A DNA stretch of 64,000 nucleotides. It comes from Actinospineispora eucalypti. Lineage in GTDB: Bacteria > Actinomycetota > Actinomycetes > Mycobacteriales > Pseudonocardiaceae. The stretch's first letter is position 1. Each line of letters starts with the position of its first letter. Location of the stretch: NCBI GenBank assembly GCA_014208095.1, contig JACHMT010000001.1, positions 2,356,001 through 2,420,000 of the forward strand. Reading direction: 5' to 3'. The position numbers and the translations under genes were made by a program. The notes beneath the pieces were generated by a model. The model worked only from the letters and a program-made list of their open reading frames with translations. It searched no databases and was not told the DNA's origin. Positions 24,545-32,726 of the stretch are shown one piece after another.

Positions 24545-25390
24545 GTGAAGAACTTCGCCGACCGGGTCGCGGTGATCACCGGCGCGGGCTCGGGAATCGG
24601 GCGCGCGCTGGCCATCGAACTGGCCGCCCGGGGCGCCAAGCTGGCGGTGTCGGACATCGACGAGATCGCGGTCGCGGACACCGCCGCGCACTGCGAGAAG
24701 CTCGGCGCCGAGGCGCGCTCCTACCGGCTGGACGTGGCCGACCGGGCCGCGGTCACCGCGCACGCCGAGGCGGTGGCCACCGAGTTCGGCCGGGTCAACC
24801 TGGTGGTGAACAACGCCGGGGTGGCCGTGATGGCCACCGTCGAGGACCTGTCCTACGAGGACTTCGACTGGATCGTCGGGATCAACTTCTGGGGCGTGGT
24901 GCACGGCACCAAGGCGTTCCTGCCGCACCTGATCGCCTCCGGCGACGGGCACCTGGTGAACATCTCCAGCGTGTTCGGCCTGGTCGGGGTGCCGACGCAG
25001 AGCGCCTACAACGCCACCAAGTTCGCGGTGCGCGGGTTCACCGAGGCACTGCGCCAGGAGATGCTCATCGAGAAGCGGCCGGTGGGGGTCAGCTGCGTGC
25101 ACCCCGGCGGCATCCGCACCAACATCGCGCGCGACGCCCGCTCGGCCGACGACAGCACCGCCGACCAGCGCGCCACCGACTTCGCCCGGATCGCCCGGAC
25201 CACCCCGGAGGACGCGGCCAAGACCATCCTGCGCGGCGTCGAGCGCAACCGCTCCCGGATCCTGATCGGCCCCGACGCCTACGTGTTCGACGCGGTGCCC
25301 CGGCTGCTCGGGCCGTCCTACCAGCGGGTGGCCGCTCTCGGCGCCCGGGTGGCGAAGCGGTTCGGCGCACCGCTGGGGGGTGGCCTGTGA
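24545..25390 (+). CDS. SDR family oxidoreductase (SadH-like)
   Basis: 281 residues with TGAGSGIG, NNAG, catalytic Ser in NISSVFG and Tyr/Lys in SAYNATK. The C-terminal extension (RSRILIGPDAYVFDAVPRLLG) is that of the SadH-like SDRs found next to BVMO genes in mycobacteria and relatives. GTG 24545 follows a GGAAGG site. It probably interconverts the alcohol and ketone acted on by the monooxygenase. The last four bases overlap the DUF4873 gene. Confidence 0.9.
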   Translation: MKNFADRVAVITGAGSGIGRALAIELAARGAKLAVSDIDEIAVADTAAHCEKLGAEARSYRLDVADRAAVTAHAEAVATEFGRVNLVVNNAGVAVMATVEDLSYEDFDWIVGINFWGVVHGTKAFLPHLIASGDGHLVNISSVFGLVGVPTQSAYNATKFAVRGFTEALRQEMLIEKRPVGVSCVHPGGIRTNIARDARSADDSTADQRATDFARIARTTPEDAAKTILRGVERNRSRILIGPDAYVFDAVPRLLGPSYQRVAALGARVAKRFGAPLGGGL

Positions 25391-25746
25391 GCGAGGATGT
25401 GGACGATCGGCGGCAGCCCGGTGCGAGCGAGGACGCAGAGCACGAGGAGGGTTACACCGGTGCCGCCGTCGTGCTGATCGAGGACGTGAGCGTGCCGGTC
25501 TCGGTGATGCTGCGCGGGGTGTTCCAGCCGATCGACGGCCACTACCACTGGTACGGGCGGCTTTCCGCGAACGAGCAGCTGGACGAGCTGGTGGCCGGCA
25601 AACGCACCGAGGTGCTGCTGCGCACCCCGGTCGGCGAGGGCCGGGGCGCGCTGGCCGACCAGGACGTATGGGGCCGCTACCGGATCGACGGACAGGGCCG
25701 GCCGCCGTTCCCCCTCGAACTGGACGTCTCGGAAGAGACGTCCTGA
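25387..25746 (+). CDS. DUF4873 domain protein
   Basis: 119 residues with an acidic disordered N-terminus (about 25 residues) and a compact beta-rich domain: VPVSVMLRGVFQPIDGHYHWYGRL then TEVLLRTPVGEGRGALADQDVWGRYRI. This domain is known mainly as an extra module fused to, or encoded beside, actinobacterial flavin monooxygenases; its activity is unknown. Overlap with the SDR stop (GTGA) implies coupled translation. Its stop codon touches a strong intrinsic terminator, so it closes the operon. Confidence 0.82.
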   Translation: MSEDVDDRRQPGASEDAEHEEGYTGAAVVLIEDVSVPVSVMLRGVFQPIDGHYHWYGRLSANEQLDELVAGKRTEVLLRTPVGEGRGALADQDVWGRYRIDGQGRPPFPLELDVSEETS

Positions 25747-25747
25747 G

Positions 25748-25805
25748 CCGGCCGGGTGCCGCGCGCGGAACAGGGGAGCGCGCGACACCCGGCCGGTGAT
25801 TGTTA
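25748..25805 (+). terminator. Intrinsic terminator of the BVMO operon
   Basis: Arms 25748-25766 (CCGGCCGGGTGCCGCGCGC) and 25778-25796 pair at 18 of 19 positions around an 11-base loop, followed by TGATTGTTATATC, a T-rich run rare in this genome. It starts one base after the DUF4873 stop. Confidence 0.9.
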
Positions 25806-25857
25806 TATCTCTACCCCCGAACGTGTCCGGGTGATCGCAACCTGCCAAGCTCAAGGG

Positions 25858-26628
25858 ATGACCGAGCGCGCGCCGTCCCCGGACGACTGGGGCAACGTGC
25901 TGCTGCTCGGCGGCCGCAGTGAGATCGGCCTCGCCGTGGCCCGGCGGCTGGTCGCCGGCGGGGCGTCCACGGTGGTGCTGGCCGCCCGCGGGGCGGACCG
26001 GCTGGACGAGCAGGAGGCGGCGCTGCGCGCGGCCGGGGCGCACGCCGTGCACCGGCTGGAGTTCGACGCGGACGACCTTGCCGGCCACCGTTCGGCGCTG
26101 GAGAAGGCGGTCGGTCTCCTCGGCCGGCTGGACGTGGTCGTGCTGGCCTTCGGGGTGCTCGGGGATCAGGCGCGCGCGGAGCGTGACGCCGAGCATGCTT
26201 TGGCCGTTGTACATACCGACTACACCGCCCATGTGGGCGTGCTCACCGAGCTGGCCGGGCTGCTCCGTGGGCAGGGCAGCGGAAGGATCGTGGTGTTCTC
26301 CTCGGTGGCCGGGGTGCGCGTGCGGCGGGCCAACTATGTCTACGGCTCGGCCAAGGCCGGGCTGGACGGCTTCGCCAACGGCCTGGCCGATGCGCTGCAC
26401 GGCTCCGGGGTGCGGCTGCTGCTGGTGCGGCCCGGGTTCGTGGTGGGCCGGATGACCGAGGGGATGAGCGCGGCGCCCTTCTCCAGCACCCCCGACCAGG
26501 TGGCCGGGGCGACTGTCCGCGCGCTCCGGGCCGGGCGGGGCGAGGTCTGGGTCCCGTGGGTGCTGCGGCCGCTGTTCGCCGCGCTGCGCACGCTGCCCCG
26601 GGCGGTCTGGCGGCGGATGCCGCGATGA
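25858..26628 (+). CDS. dprE2: DprE2-like decaprenylphosphoryl-2-keto-ribose reductase
   Basis: 256 residues from ATG 25858; residues upstream in the same open frame are not family-like. Close in layout to DprE2 of mycobacteria: LLLGGRSEIGLAVARRL for NADH binding, a VVLAFGVLGD stretch where other SDRs have NNAG, SSVAGVRVRRANYVYGSAKAGLDGF carrying Ser, Tyr and Lys, and an LLVRPGFV-RMTEG segment. With the flavoenzyme DprE1 it makes decaprenylphosphoryl arabinose, the donor for cell-wall arabinan. No dprE1 is in the window, so this may be a second, orphan DprE2 paralogue. The gene stands alone after a terminator. Confidence 0.75.
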   Translation: MTERAPSPDDWGNVLLLGGRSEIGLAVARRLVAGGASTVVLAARGADRLDEQEAALRAAGAHAVHRLEFDADDLAGHRSALEKAVGLLGRLDVVVLAFGVLGDQARAERDAEHALAVVHTDYTAHVGVLTELAGLLRGQGSGRIVVFSSVAGVRVRRANYVYGSAKAGLDGFANGLADALHGSGVRLLLVRPGFVVGRMTEGMSAAPFSSTPDQVAGATVRALRAGRGEVWVPWVLRPLFAALRTLPRAVWRRMPR

Positions 26629-26735
26629 GTCTTCGCGCCGAACCGGGGGCCGCCGCGCGGCCTCCGGTCACAATTAGCAACGCGCTAGCACAAAAACCGC
26701 GCCGATCGGGCCGCTGGCCTGGTATCAATCCACTC

Positions 26736-27659
26736 ATGCGAATGGCGGCGGTCCGCTGGTTTGCGGCGGTGGCCCTGCTCGCTGCCGCATCGGTGAGCTG
26801 CGCCGCCGAAGAGCCCGCTCCGCCGGCCAAGGCACCCACCATCCAGGTGAACCGCACCGTCACCCTCTCCACCGCCTCCGGCCCCCGCACCGCCCTGGTG
26901 CACCGGCCGGCCAACCTGCCGCGCAATGCGCCGCTGGTCGTGGTCATGCACGGCGCCTACGGCACGGCCGAGCACACCAAGGCCTCGTTCGGCTGGGATG
27001 CGCTGGCCGACCGGGACGGGTTCGAGGTGGTCTACCCGAACGGCTACGGGCGGTTCTGGAACGCCGGCTCCTGCTGCGGCTCGCCGCACGCCCGCAACGT
27101 CGACGACGTGGAGTTCCTGCACCGGCTCACCGAGCAGCTGGTGGCCACGGACGGGGTGGACCCGCGCCGCGTGTACGCCGTCGGCATGTCCAACGGCGCG
27201 ATGATGGCCTACGCGTGGGCCTGCGCGCATCCGGACGACGTGGCCGGCATCGGCGCCGTGGCGGGCGCACTGGTGGCCAGGTGCGACCCGGCGCCCGCGA
27301 TGACCGTGGTGGCCATACACGGCAGCGCGGACCGAAGTGTGCCCATCAACGGCGGGGTCGGGCCGAAGAGCGTCTCCAAGTACAACTATCCGGCGCTCTC
27401 CCAGACCCTCGCGCCGTTCCTGGCCGCCGACGGCTGCCTGCCGACGCCCACCCGCACGGAGAAGGCGCCGGTGCAGCTGAACACCTGGTCCTGCGCCTCC
27501 GACCGGAGCATCCTGCTCGCCGTGGTGAACGGCATGGGCCACGACTATCCCGGCGCCCGCCCCGCCGACGCGGTCAAACGCGTGCTCCGCCAACCCCCCG
27601 GCCCACTCGACGCCACCACCTTCCTCTGGACCAACCTCCGCAGCTCCGTCCTCAGCTGA
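26736..27659 (+). CDS. Exported LpqC-like polyester/feruloyl esterase
   Basis: 307 residues from ATG 26736. Signal peptide with a lipobox-like end (LLAAASVSCAA), so either lipid-anchored or secreted. The alpha/beta hydrolase body has the oxyanion segment VVVMHGAYG, nucleophile GMSNGAM, a CCGSPHARNVDDVEF region typical of the LpqC/PHB depolymerase-feruloyl esterase group, Asp in GSADRSVP and His in MGHDYPG. It probably hydrolyses extracellular polyester or aryl esters. Four Cys in the mature part could form disulfides. A 22-bp repeat array overlaps its stop codon. Confidence 0.86.
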   Translation: MRMAAVRWFAAVALLAAASVSCAAEEPAPPAKAPTIQVNRTVTLSTASGPRTALVHRPANLPRNAPLVVVMHGAYGTAEHTKASFGWDALADRDGFEVVYPNGYGRFWNAGSCCGSPHARNVDDVEFLHRLTEQLVATDGVDPRRVYAVGMSNGAMMAYAWACAHPDDVAGIGAVAGALVARCDPAPAMTVVAIHGSADRSVPINGGVGPKSVSKYNYPALSQTLAPFLAADGCLPTPTRTEKAPVQLNTWSCASDRSILLAVVNGMGHDYPGARPADAVKRVLRQPPGPLDATTFLWTNLRSSVLS

Positions 27660-27767
27660 TTCAGTGCATCCAGCACACTGATTCAGTCACTTTGGTACGC
27701 CGGTTCGGTGCGTTCAGCACGCTGGTTCAGTCGGTTCAGCAGGCCGATTCGGTCGGTTTGGCAGGGC
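27658..27767. repeat. 22-bp phased repeat array 3
   Basis: Units starting GATTCAGT or GGTTCGGT at 27658, 27680, 27702, 27724 and 27746, exactly 22 bases apart. The first overlaps the TGA stop of the esterase gene (27657-27659). The sequence family is that of array 1, but more diverged. It separates two genes on the same strand. Confidence 0.88.
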
Positions 27768-27829
27768 CGCCGCGGGCTGGGGCCGTGTCGCGTAGCCGCT
27801 GAGTGCGTGCGTCGCGCCATGATCGGGGC

Positions 27830-29056
27830 ATGACTCCCGACGACGTAGCGTTGCCGCTGGCCGGTATGCGAGTGCTCGAGGTGTCCTCGTTCGTGGCCGC
27901 GCCGCTCGGCGGTATGACGCTGGCCCAGCTGGGCGCCGAGGTGATCCGGGTGGACCCGCTGGGCGGCGCGCCGGACCACGGGCGCTGGCCGCTCGCCCCC
28001 TCCGGCACCAGCCTCTACTGGGCCGGCCTGAACAAGGGCAAGAAGTCGATCTCGGTGGACCTGCGCTCGGCGGAGGGCCAGGAACTGGTCACCCGGCTGG
28101 TCACCGACTCCGGGCCGGAGGGCGGGATCGTGCTCACCAACGCGGTCGGCCGACGCTGGCTGGAGTACGCCGAGCTGCGCAAGCACCGCCCGGACCTGAT
28201 CCACGTGCAGATCGAGGGGCACCACGACGGTACCCCGGCGGTGGACTACACGGTGAACGCCGCCGTGGGCTTCCCGATGGTCACCGGGCCGGAGGGGCAC
28301 GCCGACCCGGTGAACCACGTGCTGCCCGCCTGGGACATCGCCTGCGGGCTGTACGCCACCCTGGGCATCCTCTCGGCCGACCGGCGGCGCCGGCTCACCG
28401 GCGAGGGCCAGCGGATGAGCGTCGCGCTCTACGACGTCGCGCTGGCCATGGCCGGGAACCTGGGCTTCCTGGCCGAGGCACAGGTGAACCGGGTGGTGCG
28501 CAAGCGGCTGGGCAACTACCTGTACGGCGGGTTCGCCCGGGACTTCGCCACCCGGGACGGTGGCCGGGTGATGGTCTGCGCGCTCACCAAGCGGCACTGG
28601 TCCGACCTGCTGGAGGCCACCGGTCAGCGCGAAGTGGTCGGCGCGCTGGAGCAGAGCCTGGGTGCCGACTTCAGCACCGAGGACGACCGGTTCGAGTACC
28701 GCGAGGTGCTGGCCGGACTGCTGTCCCGCTGGTTCGCCAAGCACGACCTCCCGCAGGTGCAGGCCGCGCTGGCCGGCACCTCGCTGCTGTGGTCCACCTA
28801 CAACACGTTCGCCGAGCTGGTGGCCGACGACCTGATCGCCAGCAACCCGATGATCCAGGTGATCGACCAGCCCGGGGTCGGCCGGCACATGGCGCCGGGG
28901 ATCCCGCTGGCGCTCGGCGCCGGGCCGCGCGCGCCGGTGGCCCGGGCACCGGTGCTCGGCGAGCACACCGAGGAGGTGCTCGCCGCGCTCGGCATCGACG
29001 ATCAAGGGGTATCCGCGCTCATCGGGCGGGGAGTGGTCGGTCCTCCTCCGAAGTGA
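27830..29056 (+). CDS. mct: 2-methylfumaryl-CoA isomerase (mesaconyl-CoA C1-C4 CoA transferase)
   Basis: 408 residues, family III CoA-transferase. The sequence follows the mesaconyl-CoA isomerase subgroup closely: FVAAPLGGMTLAQLGAEVIR, RWPLAPSGTSLYWAGLNKGKKS, VDYTVNAAVGFPMVTGP, HADPVNHVLPAWD (with the candidate catalytic Asp around 159-169) and GRDFATRDGGRVMV-style LYGGFARDFATRD. The enzyme moves CoA within mesaconate from C1 to C4, a step of the 3-hydroxypropionate cycle and of mesaconate use. ATG 27830 is chosen over an earlier in-frame start at 27803. No other gene of that pathway is present; the convergent neighbour is a carboxylate-type MHS carrier. Confidence 0.85.
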   Translation: MTPDDVALPLAGMRVLEVSSFVAAPLGGMTLAQLGAEVIRVDPLGGAPDHGRWPLAPSGTSLYWAGLNKGKKSISVDLRSAEGQELVTRLVTDSGPEGGIVLTNAVGRRWLEYAELRKHRPDLIHVQIEGHHDGTPAVDYTVNAAVGFPMVTGPEGHADPVNHVLPAWDIACGLYATLGILSADRRRRLTGEGQRMSVALYDVALAMAGNLGFLAEAQVNRVVRKRLGNYLYGGFARDFATRDGGRVMVCALTKRHWSDLLEATGQREVVGALEQSLGADFSTEDDRFEYREVLAGLLSRWFAKHDLPQVQAALAGTSLLWSTYNTFAELVADDLIASNPMIQVIDQPGVGRHMAPGIPLALGAGPRAPVARAPVLGEHTEEVLAALGIDDQGVSALIGRGVVGPPPK

Positions 29057-30329
29057 CCGCGCGGTCCCGCGCGGTGTCCGGGGCGAACGAGATGGCCAGC
29101 AGCGCGACCAGGGACACCGCCGAGAGGTACCCGCCGACGGCGAGGCCGCTCCCGGTCGCGGCGTACAGGTAGGTGGCCACGAACGGCGCGGGCGCGGACG
29201 CGATGATCCCGCTGAGCTGGTAGGCCAGCCCGGCCCCGGTGTAGCGAATCTCGGTCTCGAACAGCCCGGGGATGAAACTGGTGATCACCGCGCTGGACAG
29301 CGCGTGCGCCACGGGCAGGGCGAGCACGGCGGCCAGCAGGATGCCCGGTGTCGTGCCGGTGCGGAACGCGGCGAAGATGGGCACCCCGACCACGATCCCG
29401 GCCACCGCGCCCCACTGCAGCAGGCGCTTGCGGCCGATGCGGTCGGCCAGCACGGCGATCAGCGGCATGCTCACCACGTCCACCGCGGCCGCCACCATGA
29501 TGCAGAGCAGGATCGGGCCGCGCGCGATGCCGAGATCCTTCGGCCCGTAGGCCAGCAGGTACACCGTGGCCAGGTAGAACACCGTGTTGCCGCCGGCGAT
29601 GGACAGCGCGCCGATCAGTACCGCGCCCGGCCGGCGGCGCAGCACCTCCAGCAGCGGGACCGTCGGTTCCGCCGGCCGCCGCGCGCGCATCCGCTCGAAC
29701 TCGGGTGACTCGGTGATCCGCACCCGGATGTACAGGCCCACCGCGATCAGGGCCGCCGAGGCGAGGAACGGCACCCGCCATCCCCAGGCCTGGAACTGCT
29801 CCTCGGGCAACCGCTGCGCCAGATAGAACCCGCCGGTGGCCAGCACCAGCCCGGCCGGCACACCGGCCTGCGCCCAGCTGGCGAAGAACGCCCGCTTGCG
29901 GTCCGGCGCGTGCTCCAGGGCCATCAGGGCCGCGCCGCCCCACTCCCCGCCGACCGCGAACCCCTGCACGAACCGCAGCGCGACCAGCGCCACCGGGGCG
30001 GCGATGCCCACCTGGGCGTAGGTGGGCAACAGCCCCACGAGCACGGTGGCCACACCCATGCCGAGCAGCGAGAACACCAGCATCCGCTTGCGGCTGACCC
30101 GGTCCCCGAAGTGGCCGAACACCACGCTGCCCAGGGGCCGGGCGATGAACGCCACGGAGAACGTGGCGAACGAGGCCAGCATGCCGGCGGTCGGGCTGAG
30201 CGTCGGGAAGAACTGCTTGTTCAGCACCAGCACCGCGGCGGTGCCGAAGATGAAGTAGTCGTACCACTCGACGGTGGTGCCGACGAAGCTGGCGAACGCG
30301 ACTTTGACCGGCCCCACCCGCTGAGTCAT
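29019..30329 (-). CDS. MFS transporter, metabolite:H+ symporter (MHS) family
   Basis: 436 residues, twelve helices. FASFVGTTVEWYDYFIFGTAA at the N-terminus and GHFGDRVSRKRML for the A-motif place it in the MHS family (KgtP, ShiA, ProP), with the family's AVGGEWGGAALMALEHAP segment in helix 5. Substrates of this family include dicarboxylates, shikimate and betaines. Its 3' end overlaps mct by 38 bases, and the pairing suggests mesaconate-like acid uptake (inference). The start codon lies inside a 16-bp palindrome and no ribosome site is visible. Confidence 0.88.
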   Translation of the reverse strand: MTQRVGPVKVAFASFVGTTVEWYDYFIFGTAAVLVLNKQFFPTLSPTAGMLASFATFSVAFIARPLGSVVFGHFGDRVSRKRMLVFSLLGMGVATVLVGLLPTYAQVGIAAPVALVALRFVQGFAVGGEWGGAALMALEHAPDRKRAFFASWAQAGVPAGLVLATGGFYLAQRLPEEQFQAWGWRVPFLASAALIAVGLYIRVRITESPEFERMRARRPAEPTVPLLEVLRRRPGAVLIGALSIAGGNTVFYLATVYLLAYGPKDLGIARGPILLCIMVAAAVDVVSMPLIAVLADRIGRKRLLQWGAVAGIVVGVPIFAAFRTGTTPGILLAAVLALPVAHALSSAVITSFIPGLFETEIRYTGAGLAYQLSGIIASAPAPFVATYLYAATGSGLAVGGYLSAVSLVALLAISFAPDTARDRAVTSEEDRPLPAR

Positions 30330-30336
30330 GACTCAG
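30321..30336. promoter_or_regulatory. 16-bp palindrome across the start codon of an MHS transporter
   Basis: CTGAGTCATGACTCAG is its own reverse complement and contains the ATG of the minus-strand transporter (30329-30327). It could be an operator that overlaps the translation start, or a hairpin that hides it. Confidence 0.5.
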
Positions 30337-30410
30337 TATGGCTCAGAAAGGGTGTAAGCATCACCCCGGAAATCGATTTCAACTGCCGGTCGCGCGAGTT
30401 GGTTCTCGGG

Positions 30411-30803
30411 TCAGTCGGTGCCCGTCCGGCTGCGCAGCGGGTGGTCCGGCGGTACCTCGACCACCGCGATCCGGATGCCGTCCGGGTCGGCGATCCACAT
30501 CTCGTCCAGGCCCCACGGCTCGCGTTTCGGCTCGCGCAGGATCTTCACGTCCCGTTCGCGCAGCGTGCGGTGGGTTTCCGCCAGATCCCGCACCTGCATC
30601 CACAGCTCGACCGTCTCGCCGGCGGGCCCCGCCGCCCGGCCGGACACCTCGAGCAGGCCGTTCCCCAGGAAGAACACCGTGCCGCGTTCCGGGCCGGTGC
30701 CGAACTCCCGGTAGATCGCCAGGCCGAGCTGGTCGCGGTAGAAGGCGCGGCTGCGTTCCGGGTCGACCGGCCGCAGCAGGACCCGGCTGCTGAGGATCTC
30801 CAC
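30411..30803 (-). CDS. VOC (glyoxalase/bleomycin-resistance-like) superfamily protein
   Basis: 130 residues from GTG 30803. The two beta-alpha-beta-beta-beta repeats are readable: ILSSRVLLRPVDPERSRAFYRDQLGLAIYREF and then DLAETHRTLRERDVKIL, ending with MWIADPDGIRIAVVEV. Metal-ligand type residues are less obvious than in glyoxalase I, so binding or a different isomerase/dioxygenase activity is possible. Transcribed divergently from argS and apparently alone. Confidence 0.82.
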   Translation of the reverse strand: MEILSSRVLLRPVDPERSRAFYRDQLGLAIYREFGTGPERGTVFFLGNGLLEVSGRAAGPAGETVELWMQVRDLAETHRTLRERDVKILREPKREPWGLDEMWIADPDGIRIAVVEVPPDHPLRSRTGTD

Positions 30804-30953
30804 AGGGGGAGTGTAGGTGCGTACGCCAGCTGAGCCCGGAGCTGCGTGCCGGGCGATCGGCGGCGCGGCTAGCATGAATGGGGCGTTCATGTAGACCGCC
30901 AATACGGTGTCGACGCGTGTGGGAACCGCTCGACCAATTCTGGAGGCAAGTGC

Positions 30954-32726
30954 GTGGCTGACGACGTGTGCTCTTTGGCGGAGCTGACCCGGGGGGCGGT
31001 GTCGGCGGCCATGCGCGCCGCGCTGCCGGCCGAGCTTGCCGAGGCGGACCCGTTGATCCGCCGATCCGAGCACGCCGACTACCAGGCCAACGCCGCGATG
31101 TCGCTGGCCAAGAAGGCCGGCCGCAAGCCCCGTGACCTGGCCGATGCGATCGCCGGCGCGCTGCGCGAGGACCCGGCCGCCGGCCTGGCCGTGGAGGTTT
31201 CCGGCCCCGGCTTCCTGAACCTGAGCGTCACCGACCGGGCGGTGTGGCGGCAGGTGGCGGCGCGGCTGGCCGACGACCGGCTGGGCGTGGGCACCCCGCA
31301 GCTGGGCCGGCGCACGGTGGTGGAGTACTCCTCGCCGAACATCGCCAAGGAGATGCACGTCGGGCACCTGCGCACCACGATCATCGGGGACGCGCTGGCC
31401 CGGCTGCTCGAGTACCTGGGCGCCGAGGTGCTCCGGCAGAACCACCTGGGCGACTGGGGCACCCAGTTCGGCATGCTGATCCAGTTCATCGACGAGCACC
31501 CGGACGCCAAGTGGCGCGCACAGGACCTGGCCGAGGGCGACGCCGGCACGGTTTCCGCGCTCGACGGGCTCTACCGGCAGGCCAGGGCGAAGTTCGACGC
31601 CGACCCGGAGTTCGCCGACCGGGCGCGCCGCCGGGTGGTCACCCTGCAGTCCGGCGACGAGGCCACGCTGGCGGTGTGGCGGGAGCTGGTCCGCGAGTCG
31701 GAGAAGGCCTTCCAGGTCATCTACGACTACCTGGGCGTCTCGCTGAACGCGCAGCACTCCGCCGGCGAGTCCACCTACAACCGGTACCTGGACGAGGTCG
31801 CCGCCGAGGTGGAGGCGTCGGGCGTCGGGCAGATCTCCGACGGCGCGCTGTGCGTGTTCTTCGACGGCGTCACCGGCGCGGACGGCAACCCGGTGCCGCT
31901 GATCGTGCGCAAGAGCGACGGCGGCTACGGCTACGCCACCACCGACCTGGCCGCCATCCGCTACCGGATCCGCGACCTCAAGATGAACCGGCTGATCTAC
32001 GTGGTGGGTGCCCCGCAGGCGCTGCACTTCCGGATGGTGTTCGACACCGCCCGCCGGCTGGGCTGGCTGACCGACGACGTGGAAGCCGTGCACATCGCGT
32101 TCGGCAACGTGCTCGGCCCGGACGGCAAGCCGTTCAAGACCCGGGCCGGCGGCACGGTGCGGCTGGTCGAGCTGCTGGACGAGGCGGTCGCGCGGGCCCG
32201 CGCGGAGATCGAGACCAAGCCGCACACGCTCGAGCCCCAGGAGCTGGACGTGGTGGCCCGGCAGGCCGGCATCGGCGCGGTCAAGTACGCCGACCTGGCC
32301 ACCTCGCGCACCAAGGACTACAGCTTCGACCCGGACCGGATGGTCTCCTTCAACGGCAACACCGGCGTCTACCTGCAGTACGCGCACACCCGGATCCGGT
32401 CCATCCTGCGCAAGCTGCCGGAGGACGCGCGAACCGAGCTGGACGTGGACGCGCCGCTGCACCCGGCCGAGCGCGGACTGATCCTGCTCAACGACCAGTT
32501 CGCCGGCACGTTGACCGAGGTGGCCGACACCCTGGAGCCGCACCGGCTGTGCGGCTACCTGTTCTCGCTGGCCAAGGCGTTCACCGAGTTCTACGAGGCG
32601 TGCCCGGTGCTGACCGCCGAGACCGAGCAGCTGCGGGCGAACCGGGTGGAGCTGTGCCGGCTGACCGGGGCGACGCTGGCCGAGGGCCTGCGCCTGCTCG
32701 GCATCGAGACACCCGACCGGATGTGA
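30954..32726 (+). CDS. argS: Arginyl-tRNA synthetase, E. coli type
   Basis: 590 residues from GTG 30954 with GGAGG at 30942-30946. Class I synthetase: N-terminal Arg-tRNA additional domain, SSPNIAKEMHVGHLR with the HVGH nucleotide motif, GKPFKTRAGGTVRLVELLDEA, VKYADLATSRTKDYSFDPDRM, and a C-terminal DALR anticodon-binding domain ending GIETPDRM. These blocks follow E. coli ArgRS almost word for word, unlike the ArgRS that sits beside lysA-hom-thrC in most actinobacteria. It may be a second copy or a replacement. The last four bases overlap an RluA-type gene. Confidence 0.9.
   Translation: MADDVCSLAELTRGAVSAAMRAALPAELAEADPLIRRSEHADYQANAAMSLAKKAGRKPRDLADAIAGALREDPAAGLAVEVSGPGFLNLSVTDRAVWRQVAARLADDRLGVGTPQLGRRTVVEYSSPNIAKEMHVGHLRTTIIGDALARLLEYLGAEVLRQNHLGDWGTQFGMLIQFIDEHPDAKWRAQDLAEGDAGTVSALDGLYRQARAKFDADPEFADRARRRVVTLQSGDEATLAVWRELVRESEKAFQVIYDYLGVSLNAQHSAGESTYNRYLDEVAAEVEASGVGQISDGALCVFFDGVTGADGNPVPLIVRKSDGGYGYATTDLAAIRYRIRDLKMNRLIYVVGAPQALHFRMVFDTARRLGWLTDDVEAVHIAFGNVLGPDGKPFKTRAGGTVRLVELLDEAVARARAEIETKPHTLEPQELDVVARQAGIGAVKYADLATSRTKDYSFDPDRMVSFNGNTGVYLQYAHTRIRSILRKLPEDARTELDVDAPLHPAERGLILLNDQFAGTLTEVADTLEPHRLCGYLFSLAKAFTEFYEACPVLTAETEQLRANRVELCRLTGATLAEGLRLLGIETPDRM

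Noticed and set aside
30411..32543. 710-residue minus-strand frame across argS
   Set aside because: Only the last 130 residues (VOC protein) are family-like; the rest is argS antisense.
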